Of a DNA stretch of 64,000 bases, positions 1 to 12,407 are shown one piece after another. The number at the start of each line of letters is the position of its first letter. The first letter of the stretch is position 1. The DNA is taken from assembly GCF_954871325.1 (NCBI RefSeq), contig NC_088775.1, positions 61,729,561 through 61,793,560 of the forward strand, given 5' to 3'. A program made the translations under genes and the position numbers. Source of the stretch: Gordionus sp. m RMFG-2023 (lineage: Eukaryota; Nematomorpha; Gordioida; Chordodea; Parachordodidae). Under the pieces are notes generated by a model, which was not told the DNA's origin, ran no database searches, and was given only the letters and a program-made list of their open reading frames with translations.

Positions 1-173
1 TCAAACGTGATGAATTAAAATAAAAATTTTAATTCTACATCAAGATGTTGGCTAAAAATGTAAAGTTTTAGCAAATAAATAAAATTTATATAATGTTATT
101 TTATGAAATGAAAAATATAATCTTTAATTCTAGCATTTAATTTCCATATTATCAAAATTTGTATAAAACATAC

Positions 174-689
174 TGGATTTGGGGCACAATTCCTGAACTT
201 TCGATTGAAGGGGTTGCAGGAGTTATAGGGGTACCTGGAAAGAAATTAGAGCCTAGCATATTGCTACCAGGATTGCTATTAGGATTAGCAAAATTTAAAA
301 ATTTTCCTGGTGTATACATATTATTTTTATTAGTAAATAGACCATAATTATTAGTATTTGCAGTAATAGAAGGATTAATAAATTCTTCTTCTGATTTATG
401 AAATGATAAAATGGTGGCCTTTGGATCAGTATTATAAGAACTAAATGTTTGCAGTGAGGTTACTAAGTTTTTACTCTTGAAATTATTTTGATTTAGTAGT
501 GGGTTTAAAATTTCATCATTTTTAGCACTTGAATTTAGCATGAGAATGGTATTTGCATACTCTGCTTGTACATGATTTTGTTTGATAACAGATTCAATTT
601 TCTTTTTTTTGGTAAATTATTATTTATAAAAAATATATAATTACCTCATTAGGAGATTTAATAATACTAAAAGTTCTATTATTTTCCAT
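174..689 (-). CDS. TBP: TATA-binding protein, first two exons (gene cut by window edge)
   Basis: This is the N-terminal part of the general transcription factor that binds the TATA box in the nucleus. Exon 1 (689-645) encodes MENNRTFSIIKSPNE. A 43-bp GT-AG intron (644-602) follows in phase 0. Exon 2 (601-174) encodes an Asn/Ser/Pro-rich, low-complexity N-terminus ending in TPITPATPSIESSGIVPQIQ. In animal TBPs a TP-repeat and SSGIVPQLQ stand just before the saddle-shaped core, so the match is specific. A phase-2 donor (GTATGT) follows at 173. The core domain should lie to the left; I could not find a convincing next exon in the 170 bases that remain. The ATG at 689 was chosen because it opens a clean reading frame through the small intron and lies just below a CCAAT box and TATA-like box. 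Translation from 541 alone would also be open, but it would leave the conserved splice signals unexplained. A truncated gene copy cannot be excluded. Confidence 0.82.
602..644 (-). other. 43-bp intron of the TBP gene
   Basis: On the minus strand this interval starts GTAATT and ends AAAAAG. Removing it joins two open frames in phase 0. Its length matches the 40-43 bp introns of the hAT transposase in this window, which supports a genome-wide tiny-intron class. The acceptor lacks a pyrimidine tract, so the call rests on frame and length. Confidence 0.7.
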
Positions 690-725
690 TATATTATTAA
701 GGAATATCTCGTCAATCGCCACTTC

Positions 726-743
726 TTATAAATTCCTGATTGG
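726..743 (-). promoter_or_regulatory. CCAAT box and TATA-like box upstream of TBP
   Basis: Read on the minus strand, CCAAT (743-739, within AGCCAATCAGG) is followed by TTATAA (731-726), and the proposed start codon lies at 689. The TATA-like box is about 37 bases upstream of the ATG, so the 5' leader would be only some 10 nucleotides. Position and order are seen; promoter function is inferred. Confidence 0.5.
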
Positions 744-3031
744 CTAATAATGGATATTTATTTTCTGAACTTCAATGAATTTAATTAGTGGTTATTTGAG
801 TTTTTTTTAAAATAATTTTATTGAACTTCAATGAATTTATTATCAATTATATATTAGATTTTTTTTTACTCATTATATTTAACCTGACAATCCAATTAAA
901 TTCTTATTTTAAATTAGGCTGAATTCATATATTTTTTCTTTATTATGTAAAATAAATATTATTGAAAAGTGTAATCATTGTGGGACACATTATCCTGGAC
1001 CCGTCCCAGCTTCAAATAATCGTAGCAGAAGATTTATTAATATATAATGTAACAAAAACCTTTAATCATAAGGTATTTGATCACATGACTTCTTTACCTG
1101 AATTTATGAAATTTAGATGAATACCAGATGATTCCATTTATCGTAAATTTTTCTAGGTTATCAGTTGGATCTATATTATTATTCTTGTAAAATAATGTGA
1201 TATGCGATTAATAAAATTTATTTAGGCTTTTTGCTATTTTGTCTTTATATTTTCTAGTTGGAGTTTTATATCGAAAATGTTATAGGCGACACTCTGGTTA
1301 TGAAATTCTTCCAAACCATGATTTTTGGGTGGATTTACCATTTTTAATAAGAGTTATTATGAATATTAAATTAATATATTAATTTATTTAGTAGGATGGA
1401 TATATGTATATGGTTAGAGGTTGTCAGGTTGAACCTTTTTACGACCAGATATAATCTCAGATATTTACTAATTTGTGTAGTTCTTAATTTTTTCAGTTAT
1501 ATATGCCCGAATATTTTATAATTTATATGTAATTATCTCAAGATTCATATTAATTGCCCTAGGTTCTAAATAACATTGTATATAATATAATAAAACTTTT
1601 AAAGAATTACTTATATATTAGTTAATTGTCTTTAGTTATAGAATTATGAATTATAAATACACAAGACATTTTTGATAAAATTAATTCTTTTCACTCATAG
1701 TGATATTAATTTTAATTAGATTATCTTTTATATGATATCTAAGCTATCCTTTATACTTTGTGGAGACAATATAGTGACTTGGGGAAAAATTTAAGGTAAA
1801 TGATTATGAGAGGGGCCTTTTTTTGGGCAGGCATGTTTAAAAAGCTAAGCTTGTTATTTAAACTTCATTTTTTTAAGAAGTAAGAAAATAAAAAAAATTA
1901 TGTATACAATTTAATTAATGAATTGAGTGGAGAGAGATTTGGATAGGTTTAATAAGTATTTTCTCTGAAATTTGATGATGTATGTTAACAACAAATAATT
2001 CCTTTTGTATTTTTGAAATTATATCATATTGACACATTGTTTTACCAATTCCTACTTATATAAGTAATTTAATGATTGAAAAAATTTATACATGTCAAAA
2101 ATTACCATTTCTGAAAAGTGGAACTTGATGGAATATTTATAACTATTCATAAATTTCTTTCTTTCAAATTTTCACTTAATAAAGTTTTAATGAAAAAAAT
2201 ATGTCTCTAAATTATATTATACTATAAAATATTAAATTTTTATCAAGTATTAATTTATAAAATTATCTAAAGAGGATTCAAATTATAATTGATAGTTATT
2301 ATTAGTGATGAACATTTGAACCATTTTTAAAAAGGCCTACTCAGTATTTTATCCAGAAAAATATTATTCAAGAAGGTTTGGACATCTATTTGCAAAATCT
2401 TGAAGCTTAGGCAATATATTTCTGGCAAAAATATTAAGTTAGCCCTTTTTAAAAATTTGCTAAAATGGAGCAATTTTCTTTCACTAGTTACCATTATTAG
2501 ATTTAAAAAGAGAAATCAAATTTTTATGCCCACCCACAATTACATATTTTCTAGAGATGGTCACCCCAGAATTTTCACGCCCTAAAAACACTTCTATTGC
2601 TACTAAATTTGGATTAGTAAGTAGAAAAATAGTGAACAATCTATTTACATTTTAACTTGATCTGAATCCTTTGGAGTAATGGTGGGGTAAATCTTACCCC
2701 ACAATTATTAAACCTTTATAAAATATATACCTGATGTTATATAGACGTTTGGTTTTTTATTTTTTAATAATTATGTGTTTACAATTTAATTATTTTTAAT
2801 TGAGTAGTTTATAAGATATTCAATTTGTTTAACCTTGGGGCAAATAGGCCACACCTTTTCTGCAACAAATTTTTATTAAGTTTTATTGCTTATTTTTTGA
2901 CTGATATATCGTCACTATAATGTTGGAAATTTATAAAATTATTTTATTGAACTTAAAAATTCATAAATGTATCAGACGCATAAACTTTCTTATAAACAAA
3001 ATCAGATAACACTTTTAAAGGTTATCAATTA
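744..3031. other. Gene-free AT-rich interval upstream of TBP
   Basis: No credible coding region, RNA gene or intact element was seen. The segment near 2376-2460 resembles a piece near 22016-22110 (shared phrase GGACATCTATTTG), so it is a dispersed repeat fragment. A small hairpin, GTGGGGTAAATCTTACCCCAC, lies at about 2681-2702. Confidence 0.5.
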
Positions 3032-3500
3032 TATGTGTTGTATTCCATATCAAATCAACTGAAGATTCAACCCGGCCCTCTTCGATTTTTTTTAAAATTG
3101 TATGATAGAAATTTAAAATTTTAATTCTCAACTCGGCTTACTTCATGAGATCATCTTTAGAAACGCGGAAATTCCAAAATAGAACTATATTAAATTTTAA
3201 ATATCTCCAAAAGTAATTAAGCTAAAGACATAATTTAAATTTTATTAAATATAGAATTGCCAATTAATATGATATAAAAGTTATTATATTAAAAATAGAT
3301 CTATTACCAAAAACCGGAAATGGCTATAAAATCAAAATTGCTCTTTTTTTTCTTTCAAATTTTTTTTAAAAGATAGATATTATATTTCTTAATGTTTGTA
3401 CTATTTCCTAGATTGGGACGAGTACTGGGCCAAAAGTTATTACACTTTATATATAATTAGTATGGCTTAAATCCTATATTATACCAAATATAGAGTAATC
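3032..3500 (+). repeat. Dispersed repeat, copy 1 (inverted relative to 19738-20240)
   Basis: About 470 bases match the reverse complement of 19738-20240 over their full length with moderate divergence. Shared landmarks are TTGTATTCCATAT at one end, a run around GGGACGAGTACTG, and TATAATATAGG near the other. It has no reading frame and no clear terminal inverted repeat, so the class is unknown. Confidence 0.6.
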
Positions 3501-4021
3501 ATTTTTTTAAAATAAGTGGGTAATATATGTAAATAATAACATTAAAACTAAAATCCTAAAAAATCTGATTATTTTGCGTTTTTTAATATTTAAAAAAGCA
3601 AAATAGCAATTTTATAATTCTGACGAAAACAGCACTTATATGCCAGGCATGAATAATTTTATATCAATGAAGTTAATGGAAAAAAGAAACAAGTGCATAA
3701 GAGATTAGTTTTATGCAAAATAAAAGAATTAGTTACCAATTTGAAATAACAGTTTGCTATCATGAGACCAAAGAAAGAAAGAAGGTGGGCCTGAAACGCA
3801 TACAATATGCATCTGCACATTTCATCAAAATTTTAAATTAATTATAAATGGTGGTAAATAATATAAGTTGCAAACCAGCATAACTATCCATTTCATCCCT
3901 TAAAAGATTAGAAGCACTACATTGCACAAAGTCTAAGCAATTCAGCCCAGTCTTGCTGTTACTTAAGGAAATGTCAAATGTGTCCCGGCACTTTGGAACT
4001 TAGAGAAAGACTACATTTATG

Positions 4022-4413
4022 TCATAAATGATACATTTTTGTAGTATAGCGTCAATCATTTTATATGTATAAATTTGTTTATCTATTTTTTTTGTATATA
4101 GTTAAAATGTCAGTCATTTTAATATTAGATATTTTTTTATATATTGTAGATTTTTTTTGATAAAAGATCATTAATTTTTTTTATGAAACTTGCAAAAAAA
4201 CCGATTCCTTCAAGATTATCAATTTTGTTATGAAAATTACTTATAATGATTATTTTTAGACTTATCAATATTTTTATTAATAAAGAAATTTGGTTGAATT
4301 AGTTATTTGAATAAATTTATTTAGAACGTTTTCTAGGTCCTTTTATTTGTAGTTGGGCATTTTCTTTTTCTCTTATTTTCAGAATTTATTTTTCGTCATA
4401 TTTTTTGACAGTT
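4022..4413 (+). repeat. 5' LTR of the Ty3/gypsy element
   Basis: It matches 10575-10977 from TCATAAATGATACA through TTTTTTGACAGTT. The right boundary is fixed by the shared end and the start of the GTTGTTGACCG internal motif, and may be 4410 if the LTR ends in the canonical CA. Confidence 0.85.
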
Positions 4414-4673
4414 GTTGACCGCGACTACCAGGATAGTTTCGATTCCAGGGTTATTCGGTATTTTAAGGTAAAAAATATTTTATTTTATATTTTGTATCTC
4501 TCCTCAGAACACAACGCAATCACATTTTTGTTTAAATTTTTTAGAAATTTAACAAGGCCGATTTAAAGTAATATAAATTTTCCATATAATGAGATGGGCT
4601 TTATGTTAATTTTGATATTGAGCCTAGCTTATTTAATAAAATTTCGGAATATCCGAGTCTTACTTATCAAAAT

Positions 4674-5401
4674 TTGTATCAAATGGTTGATAAATTTGTT
4701 GTAAATAATTCATTAGTGACGATTTTATTATTGATCACACTATATGGGTTATCTATTATAATAAAATTTTTGTTTAAATGTACTCTGGTTGCGACCAGAG
4801 TATATGGTAATTGGAAAATAGACACTCCGGTGTCGGCTGATTGTTGGAAAAAAATTTCGGTCTTGGAAAGTAATTTAAATTTGGTTTTAAATGAAATCAA
4901 GAACGGCAGACCAGTAATGGTAGAAACTTTGGAATGTAATAACGATGATCGTTTGGATAGTGTGGAGAGATCTGTAATTATCCTCCAGGAATTGAAAGAA
5001 CTAAAAGAAGTGATTAAGATTATGTATCAAGATATAAATAAGTTGGTTATAGCTAATAGTAATAGTAATAAAGGACAAATATGTGGTCCGACAGGGTCAA
5101 ATGGGAAAAATATCTCCGTTGAAAAAATGGTTTTTCTGATCATAAGAAAAATTTAGAAGATTTGAAATGTACCCGCTGTGGGTATTGGGGCCACAAGGTA
5201 GAGACCTGTGTGGTCAAAGAACAAAATTTTCGTGAAGGTTTTTCGTTAAAGAAACTGACATTCGAAAATTCTAATGTTAGAAAAATTTCTGGTGCCAACA
5301 CGAATAAATTGGAGGTTCTACGATCGAATTATGGCAAATCCCGTTTATGTTTTAAATGTAACAAACCGGGACATGTAGCCATAAACTGTAGCAAAAATTG
5401 A
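4674..5401 (+). pseudogene. Gag-like region with two CCHC zinc knuckles (part of the Ty3 element)
   Basis: The first part has a hydrophobic stretch and a Leu/Glu-rich, probably helical segment that I do not recognise. The last part carries two retroviral-type knuckles, CTRCGYWGHKVETC and CFKCNKPGHVAINC (C-x2-C-x4-H-x4-C), at about 5168-5210 and 5350-5390. Such knuckles bind RNA in nucleocapsid. Its position just inside the 5' LTR fits gag. Fossil; see the parent element. Confidence 0.7.
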
Positions 5402-5799
5402 CTATATGATTGCAAGTGTAATCATATAGTAAGTAGGAGATCGGGAGGGAGAAATATTAATAAAGTAAATAACCATGCTGAAATGAGATATGATTCTCGT
5501 AAAAGCAGTGGTTTTAACCGAAATTTTTTTTTATCCTGATGCTAAAAATAAAAATAATAAAGATTCTAATGATTTTAAATGGGAGAAATATCCTAGGGGT
5601 ATTATTAAATATTCCGATGAAAGGAATATTAATACTTTCAGATGGGAATAATATCCCAGTTATATTGCAAAAAAAAATATGAATATTGTTAATGAACCAC
5701 TAAATTCCGAGTTGAATTTATGTTCAAATGGGAATTCTCATGAAGCTGATGTTTCAAACGAAATTAATATTGATCAGTCAAATAAAACATGATATTTTA

Positions 5800-6200
5800 A
5801 TGACTGAGAGATTAGTCGAACCTTGTCCTTGTCCAAAATTTACTGTAAGAGTTGACTCGAGGGATATTGACATATTGTTCGACACAGGGGCTAGCTTTTC
5901 CATAATGTCTAGAAGAAATTATTATAAGTATTGGCCTGGGGGTAAACTTGAGAAAGAATCTATGTGTGTCAGACAATTTGATGGGTCTGAGATAATAGTT
6001 TTGGGAAAAACTAAGTTGGGAGTAATTCTCCATGATACCACATTTTTCCTAGATTTATGGGTAGTAAAGAAAGATGTGGAAACCATCATGGGGTGGGATT
6101 GGATTGTTCAGTTAGGTCCTTTCAATAATTATTGGAATATTTTTGCCATACATAATGGTTCGGCCCTAAATGAGACTAAAAACAAAAATATTGCTAATAA
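5800..6200 (+). pseudogene. Aspartic protease region (part of the Ty3 element)
   Basis: The region carries the active-site motif LFDTGASFSIM at about 5875-5907 and, further on, an MGWDW stretch, as in the retropepsin domains of Ty3/gypsy polyproteins. It lies between the gag-like part and the reverse transcriptase. Confidence 0.75.
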
Positions 6201-6479
6201 TGCTCGAAAAAATATTCATGAAATAGAAGGGACAGGTTTAACTGTAAAAAAGATAATTCAACCCGTAATTCTGATAGTTATGTAAATTCCACGGAATCAA
6301 TGGTTGAAAACAATAGTAGCATTGATGAAACCCCAATGGTTGCTATTGGTATTCATGAATTACATAAAATGCGTGAAAATATATCTCGTTTAATGAAGAA
6401 ATATGAAATAATTTTCGAAGACAAATTAGGTTGTCTTAATGATTATCAAGTAGATATAAAATTAAGGGAGGGATTTTTC

Positions 6480-7250
6480 TAGCGTGTCGACGAGTTCCTT
6501 TTGAATGGAAAAAAGAAATTGACGAAGAATTGGATCAGTGGGTTAAAGATGCCATTTTTGTTCCAGTGGAATATAGTGTATGGGCAACCCCGTTGGTACC
6601 GGTTAAGAAATCAAATGGTAAATTGAGGCTCTGTGCTAATTTCAGAGTAACCGTTAATCGATGGGTAGCAGAAGTTAAATACCCTTTGCCTCGAATTGAG
6701 GAAATTTTGGCTCAGTTGAAGGGAGCGAAATATTTTTCAAAGGTTGATTTTTCGTCAGCCTATTTACAATTACCTTTGAGGGAGGAGATTCGTAAATTAT
6801 TGACGATCACGACTCCTAAAGGGTTGTTCGCTTTTTGTAGATTACCATTTGGGTTGAGTGTGTCAGCACCTATTTTTCAGCGTACCATGGCGTCCGTTTT
6901 CCAAGGACTAGAGGGGGTATTTTATTACATGGATGATGTGCTAATTACAGGGATGACGCCTGAGCAGCATAACCAACGTTTAGAGGAAGTTTTTAAAAGA
7001 ATTCATGGTAAAGGCTTGAGAGCCAGCAAGGAGAAAAGCATTTTGGGCGTAACGGAGGTAGAATATTTAGGTCATCACATAAATGGGATTGAGGTGAAAC
7101 CATTACAAAAAAATTTGAAGAATATAGTAAATTTGAAGCAGCCCAATAGTAAAACTGAGGTACAGTCCTTTTTGGGTATGGTAAATTACTACCATCGTTT
7201 TATAGAGGATTTTGCGAAGGTAGCTGCCCCGTTATATGAAAGGGAAAGAT
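6480..7250 (+). pseudogene. Reverse transcriptase region (part of the Ty3 element)
   Basis: Successive RT blocks are visible: a WATPLVPVKKSNGKLRLC-type block, KVDFSSAYLQLPL, FCRLPFGLSVSAPIFQR and the catalytic YMDD box near 6925-6940, followed by LGHHIN and the FLGMVNYYHRFI connection block. The arrangement is diagnostic of Ty3/gypsy. Confidence 0.92.
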
Positions 7251-7264
7251 TGGGGAAGAGCCAA

Positions 7265-7660
7265 TTTTAGTATGTTTCAACAATGATTTAGAAATCATTT
7301 TAGCTGTTGATGCCTCCAACAAAGGTGTTGGAGGAGCCTTATTACATGTAATTGATGGTGTGGAAAGAACCATCCTTTTTTCCCCCGAGTTTTTCGGGAT
7401 GTCGAAACGAGATATTCGGTGATTGAATAGGAGGCATTGGCCGTGATTTTCGGTTTGACGAAATGCCGTGAATATTTGATTGGTAAAAAATTTGAAATTT
7501 TTACTGACCACAAACCGTTAATCCACCTATTCTGAAAGGATAATAGGGAGTTAATGCTATCTCCCCTGTTACAACGTTGGTTATTATTAGTGGGCAGTTT
7601 TAACGTGGAAGTTAGATATCGTCGGGGCAAAGAGAATCATTTGCCTGATATTTTGTCCAG
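7265..7660 (+). pseudogene. RNase H region (part of the Ty3 element)
   Basis: Conserved tether/RNase H phrases such as VDASNKGVGG, FTDHKPL and RYRRGKENHLPDILSR are seen in order between RT and integrase. Degenerate in places. Confidence 0.75.
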
Positions 7661-7779
7661 GTTAGGTTCTAGCTGTGCGGATTCAGAAATAAGCGATAGT
7701 ATAAGTATTGATAGAGAGAAAGCCCTAGTGCGTTTTCTGTCTTATATTTTAAAAGGGGGTCCTACCAATTGGGAGGATT

Positions 7780-8790
7780 TGAAAACCAATACTGTGAATG
7801 ACAAAGTTCTAGGTCAGGTAAAATTAAGTCTTACAGGAGAGAAACCTTGGAAAAACAAATATGATGCATATAAAAAAATACAGAAAGAATTATCAATTGT
7901 TGATGATTGTATTATGAGGGGAAACAGGGCCTTAATTCCTTATAAATTACGGAGTAAAATTATGAAATTATTGCACGCTGGTCATCAAGGTCGAGACAAG
8001 ATGAAATCTTGGGCTCGAGAATATGTATGGTGGCCTGGTATGGGCAATGATATTGAACGAATTACCAGGAAATGCGTTCCTTGTAATGCCTGTGCCCCTA
8101 TGCCCCGTAAAGAGGTAGGGCAATTTTGGCCTAAATCAAAGAACCTTGGGAACGTATCCACATTGATTTCTTTGATCTTAATAAAAAGACATATTTTTTA
8201 GTGGTAGATTCGTATTCTAAATGGATAGAATAAACAGAAGTACATGTGTATACCACGAAAATTGTTGTTAAAAAATTAAGAGAATTATATGCTCGGTTCG
8301 GTTTTCCCGACACAATAGTGTCTGATGGGGGTCCCGCCTTTGTCAGTGAGGATTTTAAACAGTTTTGTGTTGAGTCACAGACAAAACACATTCTAGCTCA
8401 ACCATATCATCCCAGCTCGAATGGACAAGCTGAGAGGATGGTAGCCATTGTTAAAAATTGGCTTAAAAAGGCTGGAACCCATAAAGATGAGACTTACATG
8501 TCTCAATTATATTACCTCAATTCTCGCAATCGAGAGGGGGTTACGCCTGTAGAGTTATTTTTAGGTAGGCGAACACGGGGTCCATTAGATTTCTTAAAAC
8601 CAAAAATGAATATTATTACCTCAGGGTAAAGTTTTCAGTAGGACAAAAAGTTTGGGCCAGTTTGTTTGACAATCGAAAAACAAAATGGGAAAGAGGTCGG
8701 GTCATATTAAATCGGGGTTCGAAATTGAGAGAAATTTTGTTAATAACCGGGGTTACGGTGATCCGTCATCACGATCATGTAAAATTGGGA
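7780..8790 (+). pseudogene. Integrase region (part of the Ty3 element)
   Basis: An HHCC zinc-binding block (LLHAGHQGRDKM ... CVPCNAC) lies at about 7970-8090. The catalytic-core phrases FPDTIVSDGGPAF and HPSSNGQAERMV lie at about 8300-8440, and a C-terminal part ending near 8790 resembles the usual GPY-like tail. It inserts cDNA into chromosomes in intact relatives; here it belongs to a broken fossil. Confidence 0.85.
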
Positions 8791-8799
8791 TAAATAAGA

Positions 8800-9900
8800 A
8801 GAGTAAATAATATGAGAAGACATACTCGTTTTTTTACGGTTCATAACGGTCCGGGTTACGTATATTGAATCATATTGTAATATGTCAATATATGCAGGTT
8901 TATGGTCATTGCCGATTCAATGTATAGTTCAATTCAGACGGGTTCATTAAAAAGTTTTTCACCATTTTAATGATATTGAAAAGTTTTTTTTTTTGGTTCG
9001 TTAAGGAATGTTCTGTGTATGCCAGATGATAGGGACAATAAGCCATTTTAGTTAAATGAATAGAAAAGTTTTTTTTAAAGTAATGAATAGATGTTTTTAT
9101 CTTTTCTTAAATGAGTGGAAAAGTTTTTTTTTTAATGAATAGATGTTGTTATCTTTTCGTGAAAGAATAGAAATGTTTTGTTTTTATCTTTTCTTGAATG
9201 AATGGACTTTTGTTTTTATCTTTTATTGAATGAATAGAAAGTTTTTTTTTGAGGGGTATTAAAATAGCTTGTGTTATTAATGTTAGTCGAAAAGTTTTTA
9301 TTTTATCATGGTACTGCATAATGTATATTGAAAAGAAAATCTTAAACATTTGGTAAGAAGATTGTTGTTGTATTAAATATTTGTTTCTCCCAGTCCTATG
9401 GTTGCAATTTTTTTTCCTTACTTATTTTATTAGAAGTTGCCTTCAATTTTGTAATTAAAAGTAGAAATGAATAATACTAACTTGGGGGATTCGCGTGAGT
9501 GAGTTAGATTAGTTTTACAAATACTGTTATGTTAGTGGTTTCACTTGACGCTCACCCCAAGGGATATTGTTGATAATAATATAGAGATAGTTGAAGCACA
9601 TGGGAGAAATAAGTTTTGTTTTTGTTATAATGTATGCGCCGCAACTAGTATACATTAATACATTAAACCATAAGTTTTTTTTTTGTAAAATATATTATAA
9701 TACATTTTATGCCGATAAACATTATATATAGTAAAAATTTTCAATATTTATAATCATAAAATTTTTTTTTAAAAAAAAGTTTTGTTTCCCTTTTCATTCG
9801 TAGAAATAAAAATTTTATATTTAAATAGTCCCTACGTAATAATCTATTTATTAGTCGACATATAATCCTTTGGATAATACTTGTCCACCGCCCAAATATC
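8800..9900. other. Non-coding spacer downstream of integrase inside the Ty3 element
   Basis: This is T-rich sequence with a loose repeat of the phrase GAATAGAAAAGTTTTTTT between about 8940 and 9250. No reading frame of note. It probably belongs to the long 3' region of the element. Confidence 0.5.
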
Positions 9901-9906
9901 ATCCAC

Positions 9907-10323
9907 ATGGAAACTACTAGCCGTTTGATCGATTTGGGATCTTGTTATTTGCAGGTAACATTAATACCCAAGAATACCGGAATGACTATACAATCACCGA
10001 TATCCCAGGAGAATTCTATGGCGTCTGGGGGGCTCAGGAAGCGAAGATGCTTCCATTGCCACAACGATGATCATATCCGTAGCCAATGTCCAAGCTTGGG
10101 TAAGGATGTTCGCCAACCTCTAGCCCCGGTCCATGACAACTCTATAGGTCGATCAGCCAAACATTATCGAAAAATACTGGGTGACTCAACGCAAGGGCCA
10201 TCAACATTTTCTCCCATGCGTCCGGCTCCGTCGGCCAACAGGGGTAAATTAATTGGCACCTCCAGTGGTCGTTCTAGCAGCGCATCAACCCCCCCCCCCC
10301 CTTCCCGACAGACGATATTCTAA
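9907..10323 (+). pseudogene. Extra 3' reading frame with one CCHC knuckle, inside the Ty3 element
   Basis: The frame is open for 138 codons, between the integrase and the 3' LTR. It contains RRCFHCHNDDHIRSQC, a C-x2-C-x4-H-x4-C knuckle, followed by a Ser/Pro/Arg-rich low-complexity tail ending PPPPSRQTIF. Base composition is richer in G+C than the surroundings. Ty3 elements may carry extra 3' frames. This one could be such a frame, a captured gag fragment, or a transduced host piece; I do not recognise it further. Confidence 0.55.
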
Positions 10324-10574
10324 AAAGGGCTATAAGCAGTATTCATGAGCCCGCTCCGACGACATCAACTTCTTCTGAGGTATCCCAACGTATTGACGCT
10401 ATGGATTTGTGGGAGAATCAATACTGCTCTCGTGAGGACTCCCACAAAGTCCGCTATATACCCATTTATGGATGCATACTGTATGTACCTAGGTCGACAA
10501 TTTTTTAAATATATATACAATTTTGTTTATTTGTTTGTTTATATGCGTGCCACAGCCCATAAAGGGGTGGCATT

Positions 10575-10977
10575 TCATAAATGATACATTTTTGTAGTAT
10601 AACGTCAATCATTTTATATGTATATTTTTTTTTATCTATTTTTTTTGTATATAGTTAAAATGTCAGTCATTTTAATATTAGAGATTTTTTTATATATTGT
10701 AGATTTTTTTTGATAAAAGATCATTAATTTTTTTTATGAAACTTGCAAAAAAACCGATTCTTTCAAGATTATCAATTTTGTTATGAAAATTACTTATGAT
10801 GATTATTTTTAGACTTATCAATATTTTTATTAATAAAGAAATTTGGTTGAATTAGTTATTTGAATAAATTTATTTAGGACGTTTCCTAGGTCCTTTTATT
10901 TGTAGTTGGGCATTTTCTTTTTCTCTGCTTTTCTTTTATTTTCAGAATTTCGTTTTTCGTCATATTTTTTGACAGTT
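10575..10977 (+). repeat. 3' LTR of the Ty3/gypsy element
   Basis: It is a direct copy of 4022-4413 with about ten differences and a short length change. It is immediately preceded by a purine-rich tract at 10561-10570. The flanking DNA on the right belongs to another repeat (see 10989-17746). Confidence 0.85.
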
Positions 10978-12407
10978 AATAAAACATACCATATTTCATA
11001 ATAAGACGACCCAAATTTATTCATTAAATAAAACAATCTAATATCTATCCATTAAGAAAAATATAATATAATAAATCATAATTATCCAACTCTCCATCTC
11101 ACAAGGTCCATTCTTTTTTCCTCGCTGACATCTTCTCCCATTAATCCAATTCTTCATCCTAAATTTCCAACAAAGGACTTTTTATTGACCATCCACCATG
11201 TGATGATCACGTCCTTTTTTCATCCCCCAGGAAAACTCAATTCCCCTGTCAAAAAATAACTGACATTTGATGTATTATATTAAATTTGTTTCTTCTTTTT
11301 TTTCAACAGCTACAACACGCCCACCCTTCACAAGCCCAGCGTCCCTCTCTCTGTGGTGGTGTTGTATCGAATCACCTCTTTGAATTGTATCGAATCACCT
11401 CTTTAAATTGTATCGGGATGCCTTGAAGACGTTCAGGGAATTATCGAATCGTCTCGCCGTATGATGATTTATAATATAATATCTCCGGTACATTTCAATA
11501 TATAATCGCGAAAACAGACATTATCAATAATGATATGTAAATTGGGGTATCTGCATTTATAATCTACGGAACATTAATATGGACAATGTAATATCAGCAA
11601 AACATAATAATTCATTCATTGCAAGACATTTGGGAAATATAAGCTATAATATACATTATTTGGGTAGGATTAATGGTAATTAGGAAATAATGATTTTACA
11701 TATAATACTGTAATGTGAACACATGGTCTATGTGTGAAATGCAATTTCAACACATGTAATTGTCCTTCTGTAATGTAAACAAAATCTAAGCTACATTCTT
11801 ATAATTATCTCCTAAAATAGATATAAAAATCCATTTTTAGGTATTAAAAATAATTGTGAAAATTTGCCGAACAAAGATTTTAAATAAAATTACAATACAT
11901 AAGTATAGAAATAAATTTAATATTTCATAGGGAGGAAAAATATATAATATGTAGAAAATACAATATTTTCCATCTAGGAATTACTCAGTATCCTAAGAAA
12001 AATATACCATTTCCACCTAACTCTGCCATCACAATTAGCACAAATTCACAAAAATGTAGAATGCAAAGTAACCAAAATGGAGACTATAATGGGCTATATG
12101 GTATATCTGTAAAGAATTTTTAATATACCTTCACAATATAAAATAATTTGAGTCTTTTCTTAAAAAAAATGTTGATAAATAAATAGTAAAATGTGATGTG
12201 TTATAAAATTATTGAAAAGATAAAAAAAAATGTATTATGCAGCATAAATTTACAAAAAAAAATTTACACCAAAAAAAAAACTTTCCTCAGTATGCAAACT
12301 AAACAATATTTTCACCTCAAGGCATACCCCTCAACATGGGTTGACCTTATCTGTAAAAACAATTTCCTTTCACATCATTGCATACCATAAAAATCATGGT
12401 TACATGT

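Larger units (their letters stand above)
4022..10977 (+). mobile_element. Ty3/gypsy LTR retrotransposon, broken fossil
   Basis: Two direct repeats of about 390-400 bases bracket an internal region with, in order, a gag-like part with two CCHC knuckles, an aspartic protease, reverse transcriptase, RNase H and integrase. The order protease-RT-RNaseH-integrase is that of Ty3/gypsy elements. The sequence after the left LTR begins GTTGTTGACCG, a candidate primer site, and a purine-rich tract (AAAGGGGTGG) precedes the right LTR. The LTRs differ at roughly ten sites, about 97% identity by eye, so it is fairly young. The coding part is broken, with about eight interruptions. No clear target duplication was found, so the outer ends are uncertain by a few bases. 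Confidence 0.9.

Noticed and set aside
159-347. Plus-strand 62-codon frame
   Set aside because: Antisense shadow of TBP exon 2, which has the recognisable SSGIVPQ motif on the minus strand.
4420-4475. tRNA gene or tRNA-like B box (TAGTTTCGATTCC) just inside the 5' LTR
   Set aside because: No matching A box or foldable stems; it lies in the primer-site region of an LTR element and may be a chance match.
7200-7630. Minus-strand frames of 103 and 111 codons
   Set aside because: Antisense shadows of the RNase H region of the Ty3 element.
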